A stretch of 55,770 nt of DNA, from contig JBMZDR010000016.1 of the NCBI GenBank assembly GCA_049614485.1, positions 1 to 55,770 of the forward strand. Reading direction: 5' to 3'. This stretch comes from GCA-2733415 sp049614485 (lineage in GTDB: Bacteria > Bacteroidota > Bacteroidia > Flavobacteriales > Flavobacteriaceae). This document shows positions 7,091-14,425 of this stretch, in pieces. Position 1 is the stretch's first letter; every line of letters begins with the position of its first letter. Below the pieces are notes generated by a model that was given only the letters and a program-made list of their open reading frames with translations, was not told where the DNA came from and did not search any database. The position numbers and the translations under genes were made by a program.

Positions 7091-8015
7091 TTATGCAGGA
7101 ATTCCTGATCAATACGCAAAATTAGAAACTGCAAAAACAGTATTAATTCCTGTACCTTATGATGGTACAAGTACATGGCAAAAAGGAGCAGATAAAGGTC
7201 CTGAGGCATTTTTAAATGCTTCAGAGAATATGGAACTTTATGATATTGAAACAGAAACTGAAGTTTATAAAAATGGAGTTTATTTGGCTGATGCTGTACT
7301 AGAAAATTCTTCTCCAGAAGCAATGGTTGAAGCTGTTCATGAAACAACAAAAAAATATATCAATAAAAACAAGTTTGTAACAATTTTTGGAGGTGAGCAT
7401 TCAATTTCTATTGGTACAATTAGAGCGTTTAATGAATGTTTTAATAATTTATCTGTGCTACATATTGATGCACATGCCGATTTAAGAAAAGAGTATGAAG
7501 GCTCGTCATGCAACCACGCTTGTGCAGTATATGAAGCCAGCCAGACTACAAACTTAGTACAAGTAGGTATTAGGAGTATGGATGTATCTGAAAAATCAGT
7601 TATGAACCCTGATAAAACGTTTTTTGCCCATGATATGGCAACGAACGATTATTGGGTTGATGACGTGATAGATCAATTAACAGAAAATGTGTTTATTACA
7701 TTTGATCTAGACGCTATAGATCCGTCATTAATGCCATCTACTGGTACTCCAGAACCTGGAGGGTTGTTTTGGTATGAAACATTAGATTTTTTAAAAAAAG
7801 TGTTTGAAGCTAAAAACGTCGTAGGATTTGATATTGTAGAGTTATGTCCTAATGTGCACGAAAAATCTTCAGATTTTTTAGCAGCTAAATTGTATTACAA
7901 AATGTTAAGCTATAAGTTTTTATCTAATGATGATACTTATGATAACGACGATGTAACTATTAAAAATTCAGCACCTAAATTGACGAAATTTAAAAACGAT
8001 AACGATGATTTTTAA
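7080..8015 (+). CDS. speB: agmatinase / ureohydrolase
   Basis: This 311-residue member of the arginase/agmatinase family uses two Mn ions. The ligand motifs are intact: GGEHS (104-108), DAHAD (130-134), a downstream SCNHA histidine and FDLDAIDP. With SpeA upstream the likely reaction is agmatine to putrescine plus urea. The start is the ATG overlapping speA. The C-terminal tail (about 290-311) is Asp/Asn-rich and probably disordered. Family members can act on other guanidino compounds, so agmatine is inferred from context. Confidence 0.9.
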   Translation: MKNNYAGIPDQYAKLETAKTVLIPVPYDGTSTWQKGADKGPEAFLNASENMELYDIETETEVYKNGVYLADAVLENSSPEAMVEAVHETTKKYINKNKFVTIFGGEHSISIGTIRAFNECFNNLSVLHIDAHADLRKEYEGSSCNHACAVYEASQTTNLVQVGIRSMDVSEKSVMNPDKTFFAHDMATNDYWVDDVIDQLTENVFITFDLDAIDPSLMPSTGTPEPGGLFWYETLDFLKKVFEAKNVVGFDIVELCPNVHEKSSDFLAAKLYYKMLSYKFLSNDDTYDNDDVTIKNSAPKLTKFKNDNDDF

Positions 8016-8026
8016 TGGTGTAAAAA

Positions 8027-8800
8027 ATGAGTTATAATGTAGTAGCATACCATTTAGATAACCGCATTGACTTGAGAGCTTTTCGGTTATCTTATGCGTT
8101 TGAACCTTTAAAAAGAGAACATTCTTTTTTACTGTTTGAAGTAGCGAAAGATCAGTACATCTATTTGAAAGATTATGGTAGTGTCGTGTTTTTAAACTGT
8201 TCTGACACGATCACAAATGAGGTGTTTGCATTATTGCCTTCAAGTTCAATAAATCAAAAAGGGTTGTTGACAGAATCCTCTAATATATGCTTTGGAAATA
8301 CCATAGAAGTTGATTTTGATAAAATTCAAGTACATGAACTCTCTGTTGATGTTGCACATATAATTATGTTAAATTTAGCGCAATCAGTAGCTTTAAAGTA
8401 CTATTTAAACACCACAGCTGTGTTACATGAAAGCACATTGGTATATGCCAAACAATTAGAGAAAACAGGACATATTAAACTGTCAAAAAAACAGATGCGT
8501 ATTTTTATTGGTAAAACAATGAATGTTAAAAATAGTATAGCCGAAAACCTATTTATTTTTGATTCGTCAGATTTAGCATGGTCAAATGAAGGCTTATCAA
8601 AATTAGATTATCAATTAAAAGATGAGTTGGATATTGTAAATCGTCATAATGGTATACAATACAACTTAAATGTTATCAAAGAAAATTTAGACCTATTTAA
8701 GGATATTTTACAACACAAATATAGCAGTATGTTAGAATGGATTATTATCATATTAATCCTATTTGAAGTCGTACAAGTTATAATAGAAAAAATAATTTAA
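8027..8800 (+). CDS. RMD1/Sif2/YagE (DUF155) family membrane protein
   Basis: This 257-residue protein matches the family pattern: an N-terminal alpha/beta region, a middle LFIFDSSDLAWSNEGLSKLDYQL motif, then a helical segment ending LEWIIIILILFEVVQVIIEKII. The last element is a single C-terminal membrane anchor (about 236-257). Eukaryotic relatives act at mitochondria; the bacterial function is not established. It sits 11 bp after speB and 2 bp before the DHS-like gene, tightly inside the polyamine operon. A link to polyamine handling is therefore reasonable but inferred. Confidence 0.82.
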   Translation: MSYNVVAYHLDNRIDLRAFRLSYAFEPLKREHSFLLFEVAKDQYIYLKDYGSVVFLNCSDTITNEVFALLPSSSINQKGLLTESSNICFGNTIEVDFDKIQVHELSVDVAHIIMLNLAQSVALKYYLNTTAVLHESTLVYAKQLEKTGHIKLSKKQMRIFIGKTMNVKNSIAENLFIFDSSDLAWSNEGLSKLDYQLKDELDIVNRHNGIQYNLNVIKENLDLFKDILQHKYSSMLEWIIIILILFEVVQVIIEKII

Positions 8801-8802
8801 AA

Positions 8803-9771
8803 ATGAATACACCTATTACAAATTTTATAGAAAAATACTTTTTACACTTTAATTCAGCAACTGTAGTTGACGCTGCAAAAGGGTATGAAGCACAGTTAAA
8901 CAATGGCTCTAAAATGTTAGTGTCATTAGCAGGAGCAATGAGTACAGCTGAAATTGGTAAAATTTTTTCAGAAATGATTCGCCAAGATAAAGTGCATATC
9001 ATATCGTGTACTGGAGCAAATTTAGAAGAAGATATTATGAATTTGGTAGCACATTCACATTATAAGCGGGTGCCAAATTATCGCGATTTAACTCCGGAAG
9101 ATGAATGGCAATTATTAGAAAAAGGACTGAACCGTGTGACCGATACTTGTATCCCAGAAGAAGAAGCATTTAGAAGAATACAAGATCATATTGTGAAAAT
9201 ATGGCATGATGCCGAAGCTAAAGGTGAACGCTACTTGCCACATGAGTATATGTATAAGTTATTACTATCAGGAGTTTTAGAGCAGTATTATGAAATTGAT
9301 ATTAAAGATTCTTGGATGTATGCTGCGGCCGAAAAAAACTTACCAATTATATGTCCGGGTTGGGAAGACTCTACCATGGGAAACATTTTTGCTTCCTATG
9401 TTTTGAAAGGAGAACTAAAGGCACAAACAATGAAATCAGGTATTGAATACATGACATTTCTTGCTGATTGGTATACAGAAAATTCTGATAATGGTATAGG
9501 CTTTTTCCAAATAGGCGGTGGTATTGCAGGTGATTTCCCAATATGTGTTGTACCCATGCTATATCAAGATATGGAACGAACTGATACGCCATTTTGGAGT
9601 TATTTCTGTCAGATTAGTGATTCTACAACAAGTTACGGATCGTATTCTGGAGCCGTACCTAATGAAAAAATTACATGGGGTAAATTAAATATTGACACAC
9701 CAAAATATATGATAGAGTCAGACGCTACAATTGTAGCACCATTAATTTTTGCGTACTTATTAAAAATGTAA
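8803..9771 (+). CDS. deoxyhypusine-synthase-like protein (probable polyamine aminobutyl/aminopropyl transferase)
   Basis: At 322 residues it has the length and NAD-binding fold of the DHS family. The catalytic-lysine segment GAVPNEKITWGK is conserved: Lys294 corresponds to the lysine that forms the enzyme-substrate imine in human DHS, and Glu288 and Trp292 match too. The GGGxxKHH segment of true DHS, containing an essential His, is replaced by GGGIAGDFP. Bacteria lack eIF5A, so protein modification is unlikely. Given speA and speB upstream, the inferred role is to transfer a polyamine side chain to putrescine or another amine, for example to make homospermidine, a polyamine reported from many flavobacteria. 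The exact product is untested here. Confidence 0.85.
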   Translation: MNTPITNFIEKYFLHFNSATVVDAAKGYEAQLNNGSKMLVSLAGAMSTAEIGKIFSEMIRQDKVHIISCTGANLEEDIMNLVAHSHYKRVPNYRDLTPEDEWQLLEKGLNRVTDTCIPEEEAFRRIQDHIVKIWHDAEAKGERYLPHEYMYKLLLSGVLEQYYEIDIKDSWMYAAAEKNLPIICPGWEDSTMGNIFASYVLKGELKAQTMKSGIEYMTFLADWYTENSDNGIGFFQIGGGIAGDFPICVVPMLYQDMERTDTPFWSYFCQISDSTTSYGSYSGAVPNEKITWGKLNIDTPKYMIESDATIVAPLIFAYLLKM

Positions 9772-9775
9772 TATT

Positions 9776-10057
9776 ATGAAACGAGTAATAGTAGATTATA
9801 AAAAGTTAACATCAAACATCTTAAACTTACTGGCAGAAGAATATCCGTCTGGTATAGATTCTACTGATGTGATTACCTTTAAAAATAGTAAAAATGAAAC
9901 AGTAGAGGCTGTTGAAGTGCGTACAGATGATACTATTTATTTGGTTAAGGTTGGTGTGAAATTAGATAAAGCCTTACAAGAATTTATTGATGACGATGAA
10001 GATACAGACACTGATTTTGATGTAAGTGGCGAATCTTTAGAGTTTGAAGAAGATTAA
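9776..10057 (+). CDS. small acidic protein of the polyamine operon
   Basis: This is a 93-residue cytoplasmic protein of unknown function. The first 70 residues look like a compact alpha/beta domain (MKRVIVDYKKLTSNILNLLAEEY at the start, then strands with VEAVEVRTDDTIYLVKVGV). The last 25 residues are almost all Asp, Glu, Thr and Ser (DDDEDTDTDFDVSGE). It begins 4 bp after the DHS-like stop codon, so it is in the operon. An acidic tail could bind polycationic polyamines or mimic nucleic acid, but that is speculation. Confidence 0.75.
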   Translation: MKRVIVDYKKLTSNILNLLAEEYPSGIDSTDVITFKNSKNETVEAVEVRTDDTIYLVKVGVKLDKALQEFIDDDEDTDTDFDVSGESLEFEED

Positions 10058-10062
10058 TTTTA

Positions 10063-10104
10063 TACCCTCTGTAATTATGATATATGTCATAATTACAGAG
10101 GGTA
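10063..10104. terminator. 42-bp perfect palindrome: hairpin after the polyamine operon
   Basis: Positions 10063-10080 and 10087-10104 are perfectly complementary over 18 bp around a 6-nt loop. The position 5 bp after the last polyamine gene suggests a transcript end, yet no T-run follows on the + strand. Its centre (10078-10089) is a TGA-N6-TCA dyad that belongs to the promoter of the next gene, so the element appears to serve both purposes. Confidence 0.75.
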
Positions 10105-10120
10105 ATAAGTAGTACCTTTA
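10078..10120 (+). promoter_or_regulatory. FNR-type promoter of nirV-SCO
   Basis: Dyad TGATATATGTCA (10078-10089), a 23-nt spacer, then the -7 element TACCTTTA (10113-10120). The predicted start is near 10126, about 16 nt before the ATG. The same 23-nt spacing is found at six other promoters in this window. Confidence 0.7.
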
Positions 10121-10141
10121 TCATAAAATTAAGGTTACTTA

Positions 10142-10906
10142 ATGATGCTGCGTATTATATTAAAGACACTTATTTACCTCTCCCTTTTTTGTACTTGTTT
10201 AACCAGTGCCCAATCTCGAATGGCACAAATTAAAGGAGGTACTTATATTCCGCTTTACGGAAGAGATTCTTTAAAGGTTACAATTGCCGATTTTCAAATG
10301 GATGTATATCCAGTTACTCATCAAGATTACGTGCAATTTGTAAAAGAATATCCCAAATGGAAACGCTCTAAAGTGATTCGATTATTTGCTGATGAAAGCT
10401 ACCTTAATAAATGGCAATCAGATACTCAAATTGGTCATGCCCAATCTTTAATTGCGCCAGTAACTAATGTGTCTTGGTTTGCTGCCAATGCTTATTGTCA
10501 ATGCCAAGGGAAACGATTACCCACCATAGATGAATGGGAATATGTGGCTATGGCAAATGAAACACAGCCTGATGCACGAACAATTTCTACATACAATGAA
10601 TACATTTTATCATGGTATGAAAAGCCTAAAACATTTAATAATGACATTGGTTCAACCTTTAAAAATTATTGGAATGTATATGATTTGCACGGTTTAGTTT
10701 GGGAGTGGACTTCAGATTTTAATTCTGTGCTAGTATCTGGAGAATCACGTAAAGATGTTGATAATGATAGCAATTTGTTTTGTGGTAGTGGTGCCATTGG
10801 TGCGACAGATTTAATGAACTATGCAGCGTTTATGCGCTATGCCATTAGAGGAAGCGTTAAAGCGAAATACACCATGCAAAATTTAGGGTTTAGATGTGTG
10901 AAATAA
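10142..10906 (+). CDS. NirV-like formylglycine-generating-enzyme (SUMF1) fold protein
   Basis: This is a 254-residue exported protein. The signal peptide is residues 1-23 (hydrophobic LIYLSLFCTCLTS, cleavage near SAQ). The rest is an FGE/SUMF1 domain: GGTYIPL, MDVYPVTHQDY, APVTNVSWFAANAYCQCQGKRLPTIDEWEY in two parts, WEWTSDF and the closing GFRCV. The cysteine pair of true formylglycine-generating enzymes is not evident. FGE-fold proteins called NirV occur beside copper nitrite reductase genes, and nirK lies about 2 kb away here. Its biochemical role in that setting is not established. It leads an operon with the SCO gene, which starts 11 bp after its stop codon, and has an FNR-type promoter. 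Confidence 0.8.
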   Translation: MMLRIILKTLIYLSLFCTCLTSAQSRMAQIKGGTYIPLYGRDSLKVTIADFQMDVYPVTHQDYVQFVKEYPKWKRSKVIRLFADESYLNKWQSDTQIGHAQSLIAPVTNVSWFAANAYCQCQGKRLPTIDEWEYVAMANETQPDARTISTYNEYILSWYEKPKTFNNDIGSTFKNYWNVYDLHGLVWEWTSDFNSVLVSGESRKDVDNDSNLFCGSGAIGATDLMNYAAFMRYAIRGSVKAKYTMQNLGFRCVK

Positions 10907-10917
10907 TAATAGTTAAA

Positions 10918-11634
10918 ATGAAACCTATGAAAATTTATAAATTACTACTGTCTGTATTTATTGTTCTGCTAACTTTTACGGCATGTAACTCAAAAACATC
11001 TGACTCTAGAAATAACCTGTCCTATCAATGTCCAATGAAGTGTGAAGGAGAAAAAACCTTTAAAGAATCGGGTAGTTGTGCCGTGTGTAAAATGGATCTT
11101 CAGGTGCTTGAAGTAGCTACAACATCGACGACAAATGACATATCTGAAACATCAATATTCAACTTAACAACGTCATGGGCTACTGAAGAAGGGGAATCAA
11201 TTCAGTTGAAAGACTTAAAAGGAAACACCTTAGTCATGGTTATGATTTACACATCATGTAAAGCAGCATGCCCTAGATTAGTGGCTGATATGAGAAATAT
11301 TGCGCGTCAAATACCACAGCCAAAACTTAAAAACACCCAATTTATTTTAATAAGTATTGATCCTGAAACGGATACGCCAGAGCGTTTAAAAACCTTTGCT
11401 ATTGACAATAAAATGGATGATGAACACTGGACGTTTTTACAAGGTTCTGTAAACGGTGTGCGCGAGTTTGCAAATGTTTTAGCTGTAAAGTATAAAGAAA
11501 TATCACCTATTGATTTCTCTCATTCAAACATCATTAGTGTGTTTAATAAGAAAGGGGAATTGGTACATCAGCAAGAAGGTTTAGGTGTAGATAATGAAGA
11601 AACGGTGTCTAAAATTATTCAAGTGACTGAGTAA
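10918..11634 (+). CDS. SCO1/SenC-type copper chaperone lipoprotein with an N-terminal metal-binding domain
   Basis: The protein has 238 residues from ATG 10918; an ATG at 10927 is also possible, while one at 10894 overlaps the previous gene. The lipobox is LTFTAC. A short cysteine-rich module (YQCPMKCEG to SGSCAVCKMDLQ) resembles the heavy-metal-binding domain of CusB-like proteins. The thioredoxin-fold SCO domain follows, with the copper-binding CKAAC motif (in YTSCKAACPRL) and the downstream His of DFSHSN. SCO proteins deliver copper to oxidases and to other copper enzymes. Pairing with nirV upstream and nirK nearby suggests delivery to NirK or the cbb3 oxidase. Confidence 0.88.
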   Translation: MKPMKIYKLLLSVFIVLLTFTACNSKTSDSRNNLSYQCPMKCEGEKTFKESGSCAVCKMDLQVLEVATTSTTNDISETSIFNLTTSWATEEGESIQLKDLKGNTLVMVMIYTSCKAACPRLVADMRNIARQIPQPKLKNTQFILISIDPETDTPERLKTFAIDNKMDDEHWTFLQGSVNGVREFANVLAVKYKEISPIDFSHSNIISVFNKKGELVHQQEGLGVDNEETVSKIIQVTE

Positions 11635-11665
11635 TTTTAGAAACTACAAAATTATAGATTTAAAG

Positions 11666-11699
11666 CACTAATCAGGCCGCTCTTGGTTAGTGTTTTTTT
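11666..11699 (+). terminator. terminator after the SCO gene
   Basis: CACTAA (11666-11671) pairs with TTAGTG (11687-11692) and a T-run follows (11692-11699). It ends the nirV-SCO transcript. Confidence 0.6.
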
Positions 11700-11740
11700 G
11701 TTAACTTACATCTTTAAACACGTTAAGAAATATGTAGGTA

Positions 11741-12592
11741 ATGAAAACAAAAAAAACTTCTGTAAAGTTTATTAATGATAAGGGTATTGATGAAAATACA
11801 TATTTGTGGAGATATATTGATACACATAAATTTTTATCATTTATACTGAATAAATCATTGTTTTTCACGAGACTTGATAAATTTGAGGATCAAAAAGAAG
11901 GAACAAGGATTAGTCATTTATTTTATCAAAACTGTATAAAAGCCTTAGAAAATGATCCAGAAATAAATAAAATGGTTGGTGGAGTCTCTGTTGAGGTAAA
12001 TGGAGGTATGATGAATAAAATAGACGAGAAAATCAATCAAATTCAGAAATCAAATTTCGCAAATTGTTGGTTTATGGCAAATGATTATTCTGAATCAGTT
12101 GCTATGTGGAATTTATACAGTTCCCCAAATAGTGTCGCTATAAAAATTAAATATTCAGATTTTAAAAATATCATATCAGAGAAAGGATTACTGAGTTATT
12201 ATGAAGACATTGAAGTAGTTTGTAGTCCAATTAAGTATGTCGATTTTATATCTCCTAAAATTAAAGGAACTAAATTACCTGACTCTATATTTATTAAAGA
12301 TATTAGTTTTCAACACGAGAAAGAGTTTAGAATAATCTTAAAAAAAGAATTTAAAAAAATTCCTCCCATTGATTATCACCCATCTATACACCGAAAAAAA
12401 TCAGAAAAAAATCATGCAGGTTTGCACGACAAAACTGGAATAGAATTAGATTTTATAGATTTTGAAAAATTTCCTTATGAATTAATTTTTCATCCAAAAT
12501 CTCCAGAGTGGGTTAAAAATAATATCAATAAAATTTTAGAAACAACAAATACTCATTTAAAAACTCACAAATCAATTTTAGAGCTGAATTAA
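11741..12592 (+). CDS. DUF2971 family protein
   Basis: This is a 283-residue cytoplasmic protein. Family features are visible: LWRYIDTHKFLSFILNKSLFFTRLDKFEDQKEG (in two parts) at the N-terminus, the central NCWFMANDYSESVAMWNLY, then VKYVDF-like and QHEKEFRIIL segments. DUF2971 proteins have no settled function and are patchily distributed. The gene sits alone between terminators on both sides, inside an otherwise coherent nitrite-respiration locus. It lacks the FNR-type dyad of its neighbours, so it looks like an inserted accessory gene. The short palindrome GTTGTCAACAAC lies at 12596-12607, just after the stop codon. Confidence 0.8.
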   Translation: MKTKKTSVKFINDKGIDENTYLWRYIDTHKFLSFILNKSLFFTRLDKFEDQKEGTRISHLFYQNCIKALENDPEINKMVGGVSVEVNGGMMNKIDEKINQIQKSNFANCWFMANDYSESVAMWNLYSSPNSVAIKIKYSDFKNIISEKGLLSYYEDIEVVCSPIKYVDFISPKIKGTKLPDSIFIKDISFQHEKEFRIILKKEFKKIPPIDYHPSIHRKKSEKNHAGLHDKTGIELDFIDFEKFPYELIFHPKSPEWVKNNINKILETTNTHLKTHKSILELN

Positions 12593-12662
12593 CTAGTTGT
12601 CAACAACGAGTTTAATTAATAGCTTACTTATGAAGACCCTCATGGTTTCTATACACTATAAC

Positions 12663-12715
12663 TACAAAACAAAACGGCTACAAAGCATATTATTTTGTAG
12701 CCGTTTTGTTTTGTA
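12663..12715. terminator. bidirectional terminator between DUF2971 and nirK
   Basis: A perfect 22-bp stem: 12663-12684 is complementary to 12694-12715, with a 9-nt loop. A/T-rich outer arms on both sides fit termination of both converging transcripts. Confidence 0.85.
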
Positions 12716-12801
12716 AAAAGTACCATTTCAGACTGGTATTGTGGGGTCACACATTTGCATGGTGCAATAACACTCTTGAAACAGTACTTTATGATTGGTG
12801 T

Positions 12802-14262
12802 TTAATGACCGTTTCTCACTTCTTGAACGGTAGATATTTTCACGTTAGTTTTATTATTGCCCCAAGCACTGTACACGTAAGTTAGAACATCGGCAACTTC
12901 TTCATCAGTTAAGTTTTGCTTGGTCATAACACTATTGTATTTGACACCATTTACAGTAATTTCCCCTGATTTACCATGTATAACAACACCAATAGCTCTT
13001 TTTTCATCAGCATTTAAATAATCTGATTTTGCAAGCGGAGGGAAGGCATTTGGTATCCCTTGTCCGTTGGCTTGATGACAGGCGAAACAGGTTTTATTAT
13101 ACAAACTTTTACCAGAGGTAATTTTTTCAGCTAAGGGTTTTTCTTTAGTAGAAACAACCTCTTTAACAGCGTTTTCATCATCAGGCATGGTTTGTAACGT
13201 AGCTCCCTCAGGAAGGTAAATACCTTCTTGCATTACACCAGAATACAGTTGCTTGTTTTCCTTACCATTAACTTTTAACATTCCTAAAGCTCCTTTATTA
13301 AATGCTCTAAAGATTGAATGGTCAACCAAAATTAATGTTCCAGGCACATCTACTTTAAACTCTACAATGGCAGCACCACCAGCAGGAATTAATGTTGTTT
13401 GTACATTTTCATTTATAGTAGAACCTCCTTCAACATGTACCTTATCAAATATTTCTCCAATTACATGAAAAGATGATACTAAGTTTGGACCACCATTACC
13501 CATGTATAACCGTACAGTTTCTCCAACATTTGCGGTAATAGCATTGTCACCAGTTAAAGCTCCCACTTTACCATTAAACACCACATAATCGGCATCTTCA
13601 TCTACAGCTTTCTTCATATCAAAAGCTTGCAATCCAGGGGCACCATTTTCTCCTTTTGTGTAAAAATCACCTTGCATGATGTAGTATTCTTTATCAACAG
13701 GAGGTAAACCGCCTTCTGGTTCAACTAAAATTAAACCATACATTCCATTTGCAATGTGCATTCCTACCGGGGCAGTAGCACAGTGATACACATACAAACC
13801 AGGGTTTAATGTTTTAAAAGAAAACGTTTTTTTATGACCAGGTGCTACAAAAGAAGATGTTGCTCCACCACCAGGCCCCGTTACCGCATGTAAATCGATG
13901 TTATGCGGTAATTTATTATCAGGATGGTTTGATAATGTAAATTCTACTTCATCACCAACTCTTGTTCTAATAAAGCTTCCAGGTACTGATCCTCCAAAAG
14001 TCCAATACATATACGTTGTTCCGTCTGTCATTGTACCTTCTTGTTCAAGAATTTCCATATTAACAATAAGCCGTTTAGCGCGACGATCACCCACAGATGC
14101 TGGCACATGTGGTGGTGCTGTTAACTCAGCATCCATAGTACCTTTGATGTTGATTGAAGCAGTATCTTTTAAAACAACTTCATTTTGCGTTTCTTTTTCT
14201 TTTTTGCAACTTATGGTTAGTGTTGCTACACAAAGCATTAGTAATAGTCCAATTTTTTTCAT
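12802..14262 (-). CDS. nirK: copper nitrite reductase NirK fused to cytochrome c
   Basis: The protein has 486 residues and reduces nitrite to NO outside the cytoplasm. Residues 1-19 are a lipoprotein signal (lipobox Cys19). Two cupredoxin domains span about 60-335. Type 1 Cu ligands are His120, Cys161, His169 and Met174. Type 2 Cu ligands are His125, His160 and His315. The catalytic Asp123 and His266 are present. A C-terminal class I cytochrome c (about 380-470) carries CFACH at 392-396, with Met446 as the likely axial ligand, so the electron donor is tethered. It is transcribed away from the porin gene. The promoter at 14378-14420 predicts a leader of about 110 nt. Confidence 0.96.
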   Translation of the reverse strand: MKKIGLLLMLCVATLTISCKKEKETQNEVVLKDTASINIKGTMDAELTAPPHVPASVGDRRAKRLIVNMEILEQEGTMTDGTTYMYWTFGGSVPGSFIRTRVGDEVEFTLSNHPDNKLPHNIDLHAVTGPGGGATSSFVAPGHKKTFSFKTLNPGLYVYHCATAPVGMHIANGMYGLILVEPEGGLPPVDKEYYIMQGDFYTKGENGAPGLQAFDMKKAVDEDADYVVFNGKVGALTGDNAITANVGETVRLYMGNGGPNLVSSFHVIGEIFDKVHVEGGSTINENVQTTLIPAGGAAIVEFKVDVPGTLILVDHSIFRAFNKGALGMLKVNGKENKQLYSGVMQEGIYLPEGATLQTMPDDENAVKEVVSTKEKPLAEKITSGKSLYNKTCFACHQANGQGIPNAFPPLAKSDYLNADEKRAIGVVIHGKSGEITVNGVKYNSVMTKQNLTDEEVADVLTYVYSAWGNNKTNVKISTVQEVRNGH

Positions 14263-14377
14263 CTGTTTTATTATTTAGTTAGAAATTGTTTTTTATTGTA
14301 TTGTTTAAATAAGAACACTTATGTGGTATGGTGTAAATTTGTACTGAATCACATGAAGAATACTTACTCATTTTATA

Positions 14378-14420
14378 TAAAGTTACTTACTTAATGGCTT
14401 AAAATATATGATAATTGTCA
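14378..14420 (-). promoter_or_regulatory. FNR-type promoter of nirK
   Basis: On the minus strand: dyad TGACAATTATCA (14420-14409), 23 nt, then the -7 element TAACTTTA (14385-14378). The dyad begins only 6 bp after the stop codon of the porin gene upstream. Confidence 0.7.
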
Positions 14421-14425
14421 TGCTA

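Noticed and set aside
8803..9771. True deoxyhypusine synthase
   Set aside because: Bacteria have no eIF5A substrate, and the GGGxxKHH segment of true DHS is replaced here.
12716..12801. Possible small gene after nirK
   Set aside because: No start codon and reading frame of useful length; it is an untranslated tail before the terminator.
13898..14278. 126-codon plus-strand ORF antisense to nirK
   Set aside because: It is a shadow of the nirK coding frame; all catalytic residues of NirK are read from the minus strand.
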